Positions 1-10,650 of a stretch of DNA of 64,000 nt are shown here, in pieces. Within the stretch, counting starts at the first letter, position 1. Each line of letters begins with the position of its first letter. Under the pieces are notes generated by a model that was not told the DNA's origin, made no database searches, and saw nothing but the letters and a program-made list of their open reading frames with translations. A program made the translations under genes and the position numbers. This DNA comes from Anisodus tanguticus (Eukaryota > Streptophyta > Magnoliopsida > Solanales > Solanaceae): positions 52,818,653-52,882,652 of the forward strand of contig CM067543.1 in NCBI GenBank assembly GCA_034509755.1, in the 5' to 3' direction.

Positions 1-60
1 GTCTCGTTTTGCGTATTTAGTGATTTTCCAATTAAAGATTATATCACAAATTCAGATTTA

Positions 61-458
61 GGGGTGTGTTTGGTACGAAGAAATTGTTTTTCATGGAATA
101 TGTTTTCTTAAAAAATAAGTGAGTTTCTTACTTACTTTCTAGTGTTTAGTAAATAAGCAAAGAAATATTGTCTCAAGAAAAATTATATGTAATCTAGCAA
201 ACAACTATTGGGTGAGTAGTGGGGATGAGATGTTCAAGGGGTGGGGGTTGGGGTGTTGGGGAGGTGAGGAGGAGGCAATGAACTTGGTATGTCACCTGTA
301 GACTTATTTTCTCTACTTTCATTAGAAAAGTCATTTTTTTATTTTTTAAATAATTTATTTTCCTACCGAAAATGTTTTTCAAATACTTTGACAAACCAAA
401 CATGAGAAAATTAATAAACATTTTCCTAAAAATATTTTCCACCATACCAAACACACCC
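61..458. mobile_element. MITE with GGGTGTGTTTGGTA termini
   Basis: The left end reads GGGGTGTGTTTGGTACG and the right end is its near-perfect inverse (CATACCAAACACACCC), enclosing about 400 bp of AT-rich DNA with no coding potential. The small size and inverted termini fit a non-autonomous DNA transposon. The flanks (TTA on the left, TAA on the right) do not give a clean target duplication, so the superfamily is open; Tourist-like and hAT-like MITEs both have termini of this style. Confidence 0.7.
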
Positions 459-462
459 ATAA

Positions 463-1090
463 TCGTCTCTTTTTGCTTGTATCACAAAATCAAACATGCA
501 ATTGAACAAGTTAGTCTTTCCAAAATATGAAGTTACATGAATTATTGCAAATTAAAAATAATTATCATATAGATTTATTTTTAGAATATTATTGACACGA
601 ATGACTACTGTGTTAAGACACGGAGAGTAATAATCATTTTGAGAGAAAGCCAAGTTGAAAGTTGAAACACAACTCGGGTGTGAGATAAAAAGGTTCAAAA
701 CTCTCCCTTTAAAAATAGCATCATCTATATTTTATAGCAGTACTATGATATTTTATTTTGCCTTGGTTGTTAAGCTGAATATCAATATGGTCATAATTCC
801 ATTTTCACCAAAAATAAATAAATATTCTTGTGGCTATTACATTACAATTAAAAGAAACTAAAAACTAAAAAGGTTGAGAAACCCCAAAATCTTTTAACAT
901 TTCACTCTCTCATATGTTTGCAATTCTGTCTTCTTCTCTCCCTTTTCTTGCATCATTAGCTATTTTCTATGATAAGAATTAGAGGGCAAAATAAAAGGAA
1001 TGAAAGGGGCATCAAATTTATTGAAAGAATTCAATAAGAAGAAATGAAATTGAATCTCCATGTGAAAGGGTCATCAAGATATAATACATT
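463..1090. other. AT-rich spacer
   Basis: AT-rich sequence between the MITE and the NB-LRR remnant. It holds only short open frames without recognisable motifs. The part after about 900 may include the former 5' region of the NB-LRR gene, but no promoter can be made out. Confidence 0.5.
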
Positions 1091-1101
1091 TAGAAAGATC
1101 C

Positions 1102-3244
1102 ATGAGAGATGTGTCATATAGGGCAGGAGATTTGTTTGAGGAGCTAATGTTTGATTATTCAGTTGATTCAGGTTCAAAGAAACTCATGACAGAAAAGATT
1201 TTTTGCCTATGCAAGAAGAGTCAATCCGTTGATGCTGTTATTACAAGACTTCATGATAAAGCACAGAATTTTTAGCTTATGGTTCTGAACAAAAATCAAT
1301 TTTGCTTACTGAATAATGGATAGATTATTTATACCTATAAAATGAATTTTTTAATATTACAGGATTTGAGCAGTAGTTTTTGCCAAACCCGTAGCTTTAA
1401 GGTTGGCTCCGCCCCTACAAAGCACATACCATCAAAGTCGGATGATTTTTCATTATCTCAAGGTACATTACATACTCCATCTGTTTTGATTTCAGTAAAG
1501 GATGTTGTGGTAGGGCTAGATGATGATTTCATTAGAATTGTTGATCAGTTGACAGAGCAGCCATCTAAACTTGTAGTCGTAACGATTTGTATTGGTAAAA
1601 CTACACTTGCAAAGAAACTTTCTGATGATCTTTTCCAACGAATATCAACAGAACGACGAGGAATTGGCTGAGAAGCTTTACAAAAGTTAAAAAGGGGAAA
1701 TATATCTCATTGTCATGGATGATGTGTGGAGTATCAAGACTTAAGAAGATGTGAAAAGATAATTTCCAGATGATAAAAATAGAAGTAGCTAAGATCGTGG
1801 TGACTAGCAAGAATTGGAAAGGAAGCAGCAGAGAAATGCTTGGGACTACAACTAGCAATTGTTGTGGTATGTGGAGTTCTCCAAAATTAGTGCAACACCG
1901 AGTTGCTGGATAAGTTTTGCACGAAGGGTTTGTTTAATGGTTACAAGAGATACGAGGCAATGCTCAGATATATTAGCATCGAGTAATTACAACCACTTGC
2001 GTCATCATTTTAAAGCTTGTTTACTCTATATGGGAGGGGCCCCAGAAGATCTAGAGATTCCTGTGTGGAGGCTTCTTAGGCTATGGGTTAATGAAGGATT
2101 TGTGAAGTCTAAAACTCAGAGAGCCTTGGAACAAGTAGCATAAGAGTACTTTCAGAATTTCCTAGATGGATGCCTAATTATGGTTGTAACAAGGTCTAAT
2201 GGTAGAGTCAAAACACGTAGCATTCATGATATCCTTTGCAACTTCTGCTTAGAGGAAGCTGAAAAGGAAAAACTCCAGTTTCCACATGTTAGATCTTTCT
2301 TGTCATCAAAAGCATCCGCACTTTTATTGGACTCCTTGCTCCACTGCTTGAGTTTCAAGTTGCTCAGGGTGTTGGACATAACCAACCATTTATTTCATAT
2401 ATTACTTCCCTATTCAAGTCACAAAACTAGTTTGTTTATCGCGCTAACCGTTCATGGTGAGCTTCCCAGATCAATCTTAAAGCTCAAGAATCTCCAATAC
2501 CTTGATTATTTACTGGGGAGGGGTATAAACTATAAAGCCATGCACTACCACTAGAAATCTAGATGATGCAGCAGCTAAGGTACACCCGTTTCAAGGTTCA
2601 GTTCTTAAGACAACCTACAAACACTCTAAAATAAGCTCAGCTAGTTTTTCCCCTGGACTTGTTGCTAGAGTTCCCAACCTAAAGAAATTGACCATTTTGG
2701 AAACATAAGAAAACTCCTTCATTGATGATTGGCCTTGCAATGCTCTCAATAACCTGGAAAATTTGCATCATCTGGAAAACCTTAAGTTGTTTTTTTATCC
2801 AAATATCGAAAACTTTCAACCTTGTTGCATCAGACATTGGAATGCATTCCCTCTAAACCTCAAGAAGTTGACATTAAGTGCTAGCCGTCTACCATGGGAA
2901 GATGCTAGAGTTTGCGTGTTACCAAGTGCTCAAACTGAAACGATATGCCTTCCAGTGACCAGAATGGGAACCAGATGAAGAGGGGTTTTTGTAGGCTCAA
3001 GTTTCTACTTCTTGAAAGTAGGGACTTGGTACATTGGAGGACCATGGATTATCACTTACCAAGTCTCACATACTTAGTTCCCAAATTTTGCTACCAGTTG
3101 AAGGAAATTCCTTGTGATATTGGAGATATCCCGACACTACAAATCATTGAATTGCATTCTGGTGGCCCTTTGCTGAGATCTCTACCAGAAGAATTTGTGG
3201 ACAGCAACAAAGCTTGGGAAACAATAGCTGGAAGTTTGCATTGA
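1102..3244 (+). pseudogene. Decayed NB-LRR resistance gene, R1-like
   Basis: This is the remains of a CC-NB-LRR immune receptor of the type represented by potato R1 (late blight resistance). Recognisable pieces in order: a coiled-coil-side segment at 1102-1275 (RDVSYRAGDLFEEL); an eroded P-loop near 1585-1625 (IGKTTLAKKL, upstream glycines lost); kinase-2 YLIVMDDVW at 1703-1729 in another frame; a GLPLA-like LGLQLAIVVV near 1838-1870; the winged-helix part with LLYMGGAPEDLEIPVWRL at 2014-2067; an MHD-equivalent IHDIL at about 2221; and leucine-rich segments ending with EIPCDIGDIPTLQIIELHSG near 3106-3165. Several frameshifts and in-frame stops separate these, and the stretch between kinase-2 and GLPL is shortened. 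Living members have about 1,200 codons, so this copy cannot make the receptor. It is convergent with the SDS gene. Confidence 0.88.
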
Positions 3245-3245
3245 T

Positions 3246-3976
3246 CAAGCTAGATAAATGAAGGAATGTCAACAATTTTGTATTATGGTTTATTTTAGTA
3301 CCCAGTTGGATGATCTTGCTACTGAAGTTTGTAGCAACGATTAGCATTATGGCTTGAATTACTAGTTCTGATTGTGCTCTATCCTTTATATTGTGGTGGT
3401 TGTAAGGTAGTTATTTCAGAATAAAACTAGGAGAGTGAAAATTAACCTGCTGAGGCATCCTAAATCAGTTGGCTAGGCTTGTAAAACAAAATCAGGAGAG
3501 TGAGCATTAACCTGTTGAAGCATTGGCCACGCTAAAATGAATACTAGCTTTCATGTATGGAAGTTACAATTCAAATCTCATACCTAAAGGTATTAGGTGA
3601 CTTTGCCATTGCCAAACTCTCTCTCATTTGATATTCAGTATTATCCTTCAGTATGAGTTGAAACATAGATCACAAATTTTCTTTTTCAGCTAAATGATTG
3701 TTTATTGTAATTGATACTTTTGGGTACTAGGCGCTACTGAATACAAGAGTGACTTTAAGTTCTTTCTAAATCCTAGTTTCCTGGTAAGGACAGTAGACAT
3801 AAAGTGTATATTTGGTATTGTTACAAGGACAAAAGAACGAACTAAGCATCACTTGATCAAACTTCAAAAGAATAGCTTGAGGTTATTACCCGCGACTTTG
3901 AGAAGAGACTAAGAAAAAGCTTCAGCAAAAGAATGAGAAGATAAACTGATTGACTCCAAAATATGAGAGAATGACG
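3246..3976. other. Spacer between convergent NB-LRR remnant and SDS
   Basis: About 0.7 kb without a recognised gene. It should contain the 3' end of the NB-LRR remnant on the plus strand and the 3' untranslated region and polyadenylation site of SDS on the minus strand. Confidence 0.5.
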
Positions 3977-4073
3977 GAGATGCTGGTCCACCTTCATATC
4001 ATATGTACTGAGATGCTGTTCCACCTTCATATCATATGTACTGAGATGCTGTTCCACCTTCATATCATATGTA
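3977..4073. repeat. 33-bp tandem repeat, three copies, at the SDS stop codon
   Basis: Three consecutive 33-bp units (each containing CCACCTTCATATCATATGTAC on the plus strand), the second and third nearly identical. On the minus strand the array begins at the last codons and stop of SDS (TACATATGA) and runs into its 3' untranslated region, so the end of the reading frame has been copied downstream. Confidence 0.9.
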
Positions 4074-7000
4074 CTTCACCAACCATTCCAAGCTCTGTCA
4101 TGTATATGAACATTCCATTAGGAAACTTCTTTGATTAGCTAAAAAATCAGGAACTTCATTAAACTAAGATCACAACTTTGATAAAACAGAACAAATGATT
4201 TAAGTGTTGTTTTAGTTGTTTCAGTCTTACTCTCCTGTGTTTCTGCAGAGACACAAGATGAGCTAAATACTGGTAGGTAGGATATACCTTTATGCATTCA
4301 GGTAAATCTTCGTCTGTTATTTTGGCATGAGTCTGCAAATGAAGAGATGAAAAAGCATGTGAATTAGAGTTCAAATGCACTATCGATCAAGACTCCATAC
4401 TTGGAGAAAATGTGCAAATGCAAAGCACAATTTTAGATAAACCAGTTCTTAAGAATAATACTTGTCGCATTTGCAAGTTAAAAGAAAGTCAGGGACACAT
4501 TTCACTTGGACTTATATATTTGTCTTTCAGAAGTTACCTTTGTGACAAAATGGCAGGAGGCATAAAGATTGGCAGCTGATAAAGCGAGAATCACCAGTGC
4601 AGAAGCTACAGTTGATGGTCTGTAACACAAGTGCTCATGACCCAGCAAAGCTAGTACTGCCAGGTACTTAGTTGTCCTTTCCACATATTCGGAAGCTCCA
4701 GCAGCTTTAAGATAGAACCTGTGTCATTGTGACAAACTACGTATATAAGTATATGGATGGCTTTTATTTGGGTAAGGCAAAATCATCAAATTTCAGAACT
4801 TGAGCCACTACAGCATGGTTAACCTTTGTACCATAAGAAGTTGTATATTGTGGGAAGCAAGCACTGGAAGTTGAGGACCTCCTGCACCACCCACTCCATA
4901 GCCACCACTTCAGAACAGCTATATGCAATGCCTGCAACAACAAATGTCTTCTGGCGGATGCTGAAATAAAAGTAGTGAACTTGTCAACTTAATTAACTTT
5001 TCAGCAAATGAGACCTAAGCAGATTAGTATGCTTTAATATTGATAAAAAAAAAAAAGGGCAGCCCTGTGCACTAAGCTCCTGCTATGTGCGGGGTCCGGG
5101 GATGTTAAATATCAAGACTTTTAAATTGTGTAATGTCCTCAGTCTCGTCAATTTGAGCTTTCTTTTCAGAAACTTTTTCTATATTTCGCAGTAAGTAACA
5201 TTGGAGAAAATTAATGCAAGGTAATTTGCAATTGCTGAGCTCCCTCAGATTTTACATTTGATTTTAACCTCTATTCCAATGCACTTTCTTTAGCCATTTC
5301 ACTCTGATAATCTAGTGGCTCTCAAGGGAAGAACACTGGAAATAATATCAGTTGCAAGAAGCATTACCTGTTGTGAGGCTGGTTTTCTTCAATCCTGACT
5401 GCCAGAGTAAGGCAGGCTATCCCAGCAATTTGAAGGCATCTTTTGGTTCTGAAGTACCCTTTACTTAGAAATCTGTCAAAGAGGTTGACACTTAAGAACA
5501 TAGTCTCCTTCTGAAGGTCCCTCCTCGTAGCTTGCTGTAAAAGAAATATGTCCAACTTTAGACAAGTGAAAACTGCCAAAGTGCCAGCGACACTAGTCTG
5601 TATATGTAAATTTCCGAAGCATAGTCTGTTGAAACAAATTTTAGTTCCTTTGTGTTGCTTTTTATATTGCAATTCTCTGCAGACAAAAATGGGAACCACA
5701 ACTTCTATCCAGTTTAATCTAGCTGTTTATTTGTAATGATAGTTTTTGTTTTTTAGTTCTTGATGTAGTTTTGATACAATGCCAGGAGGTTGTGGGAACT
5801 TGATGTCCAACAATGCTCCTTAACTCTGTGCTTTTACATTGATCTCTTTGGTAATGAAATCAGTTAGTTACCCCAAAAAGAAAATGGGAATCTTATTATG
5901 CCAAAGGAACAGTTTCGCATATTTTTCACCATCTAAAGAACTGTAAAAAGAATCATTAAGAAGTTTTAACAGCAGTTTATTTTTCGTTTATAATTATTTT
6001 CCCCATGAGTTGGTCTATGAAGAAAAAACAAATAGTAGTATCGAGTTATAATACTCTGTCTCAACTTACACTGCATCCTTTTTATTATCCAACTCCCCAA
6101 AATGTTTGACGATATTATTCTATTCAACTTTCACAGATTTCATGTATTTATTGTTGGAAATTTGTCTTTGGCGGGGAGATGCGTCCACCATCTTTGATGA
6201 ATTAAACACTAGTGTTCCACATGTTGGAGACTTTGTCTCTTCGCACATGCATGATCTACGAAGTGAGTAGATGACCGTAGGGCCAAGAATCGTCAAACTT
6301 CGTTGAGAAATGAAAGAGATATTGATCCACAAAGTAAGGTGTTTGAGGCATGGAAATGTGGTGTGGGACAAATCTACCATATCAGTGGGAAAAGGAAGAA
6401 TTGCTCTCTATATAAGTCTCTAAAATGGTAAAGGGTTTGGGACCCAAGGGGTATCCCATGCGTTTAAAGGAGGGAGGACCTAGATGTGCTTGGGTTCAAG
6501 GCTAAGCCCACGCGCGCGCCGCCCGTCCGGTCTCGGGTCACGGGCTGTGGGGACTTTCTGATATTATCTTTTTGGACCCCAAATTGCTTAATATTTACAG
6601 TTTGGTCCCTAGAGTTTCTGAAAAGTTGATTTTGGGAGTGACGGAAGGCAGAAACTTTTTTAGAGCATTAATCAGCCATTACTTGGCTGTTAACTACTCC
6701 ATTAACAGCCCTCCTTCAATGACCATCATCAACCTCCTTCAAGACCATAAATCAGCCTCATTAATGGCATTAAACTTGTCATTTACAACCCTCCTAATGG
6801 CCATTAACAGCCATGTTTGGGCAGTTGGACAGCCCTCCTCCATGCTATATATTGGTGCCTCTTTTGGCTCAATAACATGAGAGAATGCACACAAAAATAG
6901 CAGCACATTTCAGTCACAAAAGAGCACAAAACAGTGGCCAAAATCTGTACAAAACAGTGGCGAAAATCAGTGCAAAACAGTAACGAAATACAGCGTGATA

Positions 7001-10000
7001 TACACAAGATATACACAACAGAGACACACTATATACACAGAGACGAAAGAGAAGAGTAAACAGAAACTCTTCCTTCCTTTTCCATATCTTCAGCAAGTCG
7101 ATTCATATTTTTTTTCTTCGTCAGGCTCAACCTATTGGCTTTGTAGCGTTGAGATTAAAGTGTTGTTTTATCTTGGGAGACTATTGCCTGCTAACGTAAA
7201 AGCATATATACGGGGCAATCTTGTCTTAAGGACAGAGGGCAATCACTCGACTCAACACACAACGTTGTAACCATCCAGATTTAGTTGTTTCTTGATTTCA
7301 GATTATCAAGATTCAAGACACAACAAGCTTGCGACAGTTTTGAAGATTGGCATATTTCTTCAACAAGATTCAATTTCTGAATATTGAATATTTGTTTATC
7401 CTTTCGAATACTTGTAATAGTTATTTACTTTCCGTACTGCTTTATAAAGTACAATAGAGTACCAACATTTATTTCATTTAGTTATTTAAATATTGATAAC
7501 TATTAGCAAGTGTAACATGTTTATAATTACCATATTTAGTGTTATGTAATTATGGTAGAATTAGGATCCCTTGTTATATATGTTTATATTTACCATATTT
7601 AGTGTTATGTAATTATGTTAGAATTAGAATCCCTTGTTATAACATTAAATATGATAAATATAAACATATTACACTTGCTAATAATAACATATATAGTATA
7701 CAACAGAAATGATAACTTATTAATCTCCTGTAGAACATGCACATGAGAAGCTCGATGTATCAGCAGACTAATATAGTATACAAAAGCAATGATAACTTAT
7801 TAATCTCTTTATTCAGTCAAACACGAGGACTATCTTATTAATTTTTGCATCTAATCAAACACATTATGCAATGCAATGCAATATAAATGAGAGGATTATA
7901 CTCTATGGACCGTTACTTTATTTCAGAAAAACGGTAAATATTTAAGCGCACACAAACCCCGATCACGCAATATGGACAGCAACATTTTAGGCTCGCGTGC
8001 AAATTGGGCTTCCATTGTCTTATAACTTCCACGTTCACTATAAGCCGTAAATATTTCCGCATACATAACATGTCACGAAAAGTTGATTTGATTCGCTAAT
8101 AGCATCAATTTCCAGAGAAAATTTAACTGCATTCCAGATCAACTAGTAATAAGGAACGCGGGGAGTAAAGTAACACGTTCAGCACTAACTAACCTCAAGT
8201 ATCCAATGAACCATATGTAACCGTTGCTGTACGATTAAATCGCCGTAGTCCGTAGTGGAACAGTATTCCTCGGCATAGTCGTGTAGATACAATTGCCTCC
8301 TCTCTCTGTTCCTTATCATCTTATAGCTCTCTTCAGCCTCTTCATCTTCCAATCCCTGCATATTTAAAGGAAAATAAACAGAATCATAATGCTATATATT
8401 AAGGCTAACAAATATATTTCAATAACACGTGAATTTCAACAAAAACAATGATTACTATCTTAATCTCAAATCAGTTTAATCCGCTAATTTAAATTCTCTA
8501 TATCTACTCTGGTACATTTGTACTTTGTTTCATTCCACTACTCAGTATTGATGAACTTCAAATTCGATAAATTTAGTTATTTAGAGAAAGATTAGATATT
8601 GTGAAATGTGAAGTTTCAGTACGAATTAAAGGAAAATAACATAATCATAATCATAATCATATTAAGCTAACAAAGGAGTATAAACTATAAAAACTTCAAT
8701 AACACTGAATTTCAACAGAAACAAATATTATATCTCAAAATCAGAGTAATTGAATCCGCTATCTAAATTCTCTATAGATACTCTGGTACATTATATTTGA
8801 ATATATTTATTTCATTCAACTAAGTATTTATGAACTTAAAATCGATGAATTTAGAGAGATATTAAATTTTGTGAAATGTAAAGTTTCAGTACGACTTAAA
8901 GGAAAATAACAGAATCATAATGATATTAAGCTAACAAATATAAATATTAAAAAAAACTTCAATAACACGTGAGTTTCAACATAAACAAAAATCTATCTAA
9001 ATTCTCTATATCTACTCTGGTACATTTGTTATTGTTTGATTCCACAACTCAGTCTATATGAACTTCAAAATCAATGAATTTATAGGAAATGTAAATTCAG
9101 TACGAATTAAATGAAGTAGATTTAATATTACTTACAGTGAATTCAGTAGAAATATGATCATCCGATAAGTTTATGCGAGTAGATTGCAAAGCTACAGTTG
9201 ATCTACAGAACTGTTGACTAAACCGAAGAAACAACGTGAAAGTAGGTGAAGGACTAGCATCTACATTCGATTTCTCAGAAAATTGACTTCCAGAATCGTA
9301 CCAATACGAAGGACTATAATCAGAGAGATCTATATCGGAACTTTCCGGGAAAATATCCGAATAAGCTGATGAATAGTCATCAGAGATATCAATAGTTGAG
9401 AGATTTTCAGAACATTCTAGATTAATTTCTGCTAATCTATTGAGCTTATCATGTGCATGTGTTGCACCAGATAATCGTGTAACTTCAGACTCGATATCTC
9501 TGTTTTCACTACATTTGATTGTTTTAACTGATAAATTTCCACATTTCGATTCCGAAGGCGGTTGTAATACCAAATTATCTTCATCGTTGATTTTCGCAGT
9601 TCCTTCAACAATAGATTTTGAGTTTTTACCATAAAAATCATTAGAAACTTTCAGAAATGTTGAAATTGCATCAGAATCTTCAGTTCCTTCAATATCTTTT
9701 GCATTTGATCTGTTTCCTTCAACAACATCGCTTCTAGAAGCTTCCGGAAACATCGAAATTGCATCAGAATCCTCAGTTCCTTCAATATCTTTTGCATTTC
9801 TATTTCCTTCAACAACATCGCTTCTAGAAGCTTTCGGAAACCTCGAAATTGCATCAGAATCCTCAGTTCCTTCAATATTAACTGGATCTTCATTTTTCGT
9901 GGTTTTTCCGATGACGTCAGAACAGGAATCAGCACAAGAGCATTCCGATAATTCCACATCAGCATCCTTTTTCTGATTTTTCCTGAAATAAGCTCGAGTA

Positions 10001-10212
10001 ATTCTCCGAAATTCATCTCCTTTAATTTCACGTTTATTGACAGAACCTTTACTCGAATCACGTGAAACTTCACTGGTTAAGTGAGATGAGTTAGGATTAG
10101 AGAATGAACGTAAAATCGGAGAGATATGTGATCGTCGACGGCGAGGTAACTTCGATCGGAGCTGTTTCTTAACAGCCAGTTGAAGTGATTCTGAGTGTAA
10201 CTTTCGCTTCAT
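4065..10212 (-). CDS. SDS: SDS (SOLO DANCERS) meiotic cyclin, 7 exons
   Basis: SDS is a plant meiosis-specific cyclin needed for homologue interaction and DMC1-dependent recombination. Minus-strand exons: 9136-10212, 8194-8355, 5368-5534, 4832-4960, 4538-4718, 4288-4332 and 4065-4094. All junctions are GT-AG and phases agree, giving 596 codons plus TGA (Arabidopsis SDS, about 580). The long N-terminal exon has SDS landmarks: a basic start with RRRRSHISPIL (24-34), FRRITRAYF (68-76), SDYSPSYWYDSGSQFSEKS (297-315) and FSQQFCRST (331-339). The cyclin box includes MVHWILE (407-413), LDR-type FDRFLSKGYF and RIEENQP (460-466), then VVAMEWVVQEVLNF; the last 30-nt exon encodes SLEWLVKYI. The start is the first ATG after a TATA box. 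Residues 113-191 are a 30/31-residue repeat. Introns 1 to 3 carry repeat or transposon sequence, but the coding sequence looks intact. Expression was not tested. Confidence 0.93.
5043..5112 (-). repeat. Retroposon 3'-end fragment in SDS intron 3
   Basis: A run of A's followed by GGGCAGCCCTGTGCACTAAG and GCGGGGTCCGGGGA on the plus strand matches, in reverse, the common 3' tail of plant SINE/RTE retroposons (ending GGGCTGCCC and T-rich). Only about 70 bp remain. Confidence 0.5.
5696..5880 (+). mobile_element. 5'-truncated L1 LINE tail in SDS intron 2
   Basis: The last 60 bp (GGTAATGAAATCAGTTAGTTACC then an A-rich tail) are nearly identical to the 3' end of the L1 fragment at 38693-39661. Direct repeats AAAATGGGAA at 5686-5695 and 5881-5890 look like a target duplication, defining a 185-bp insertion inside intron 2 of SDS. 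Confidence 0.72.
6152..7467 (+). mobile_element. Solo copia LTR in SDS intron 2
   Basis: Starts TGTTGGAAATTTGTC and ends GTACCAACA, flanked by perfect 5-bp duplications TTTAT (6147-6151 and 7468-7472). The sequence is homologous along its whole length to the LTRs of the complete copia element at 18006-24548, and no internal region is present, so this is a solo LTR left by recombination. A TATA-like CTATATAAG lies near 6408-6416 in LTR sense orientation. That orientation opposes SDS transcription. The short open frames inside it are LTR sequence, not genes. Confidence 0.93.
7501..7683. mobile_element. Small palindromic element in SDS intron 2
   Basis: A 45-bp left arm (7501-7545, starting TATTAGCAAGTGTAACATG) and its inverse at 7639-7683 agree at about 41 of 45 positions. 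Between and partly within them a block of about 63 bp (ACCATATTTAGTGTTATG...) is directly duplicated. The shape suggests a tiny MITE or a foldback that suffered an internal duplication. Confidence 0.65.
8362..9110. repeat. Triplicated ~260-bp tandem repeat filling SDS intron 1
   Basis: Three head-to-tail copies begin at about 8368, 8630 and 8901, each opening with GGAAAATAACAGAATCATAAT and each containing TCTATATCTACTCTGGTACAT and CAGTACGAATTAA-like ends. Lengths are about 262, 271 and 210 bp. They occupy essentially the whole intron between exons 1 and 2 of SDS. Confidence 0.85.
9640..9876 (-). repeat. In-frame coding repeat in SDS exon 1
   Basis: Encodes IEGTEDSDAIS three times (residues 113, 143 and 174) with intervening ASRSDVVEGNR in the first two units; units of 90 and 93 nt and a partial third. 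All keep the reading frame. Confidence 0.9.
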
Positions 10213-10650
10213 TGTTTGTACTTTACTTAGAACGTGTGATTTTGAGTGTTCAAGTTGTGTGCGTGATGGAGAGAGAAAGCCGTTAATGGCGTTTGATTGT
10301 TCGGAGAGAAAATGGGAGTGTGAGGGGGTTATATACGCTGTGGTTGAGTGGGGCCTACGTTGAGGTCACGTTGTTTGCTTTTGACCTTTCCTCACATTTG
10401 CTTTTTCTTTTTTCCTTTCTTGTTTACCTCTGCTTAATTACTATTTTAAGTATTTTTAAGTCAAAATAGCTTATAAATATTTTTGTACTGAATAAAATTA
10501 AAAAATATTTTTAAATATTTATTTTTAAATTAAAATCATAAATTATAATTCCTAAAGTCATAAGCTCATGAAAATGGGCTCTAATTGTACAAATAATTGA
10601 TTGGCTTTTTCACTTCATTTCTTTCTTTGGAAAAGAAAGCTATATGTACG
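10213..10650 (-). promoter_or_regulatory. SDS 5' leader and core promoter
   Basis: A TATA element reads GTATATAAC on the minus strand at about 10328-10336, roughly 115 bp upstream of the SDS ATG, which would put the transcription start near 10300 and a leader of about 90 nt. Upstream the DNA becomes AT-rich until the hAT element at 10651. Confidence 0.55.

Noticed and set aside
3977..4073. CRISPR-like direct repeats
   Set aside because: Units are contiguous without spacers, and the genome is a plant nuclear genome.
5364..5699. Stand-alone 111-residue cyclin fragment as a separate gene
   Set aside because: It is exon 3 of SDS read through into intron 2; splice sites and phases tie it to the other exons.
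6995..7270. 91-codon open frame, with a twin at 57710-58000 on the other strand
   Set aside because: Both lie wholly inside copies of the same copia LTR, in equivalent positions, with no protein motif.
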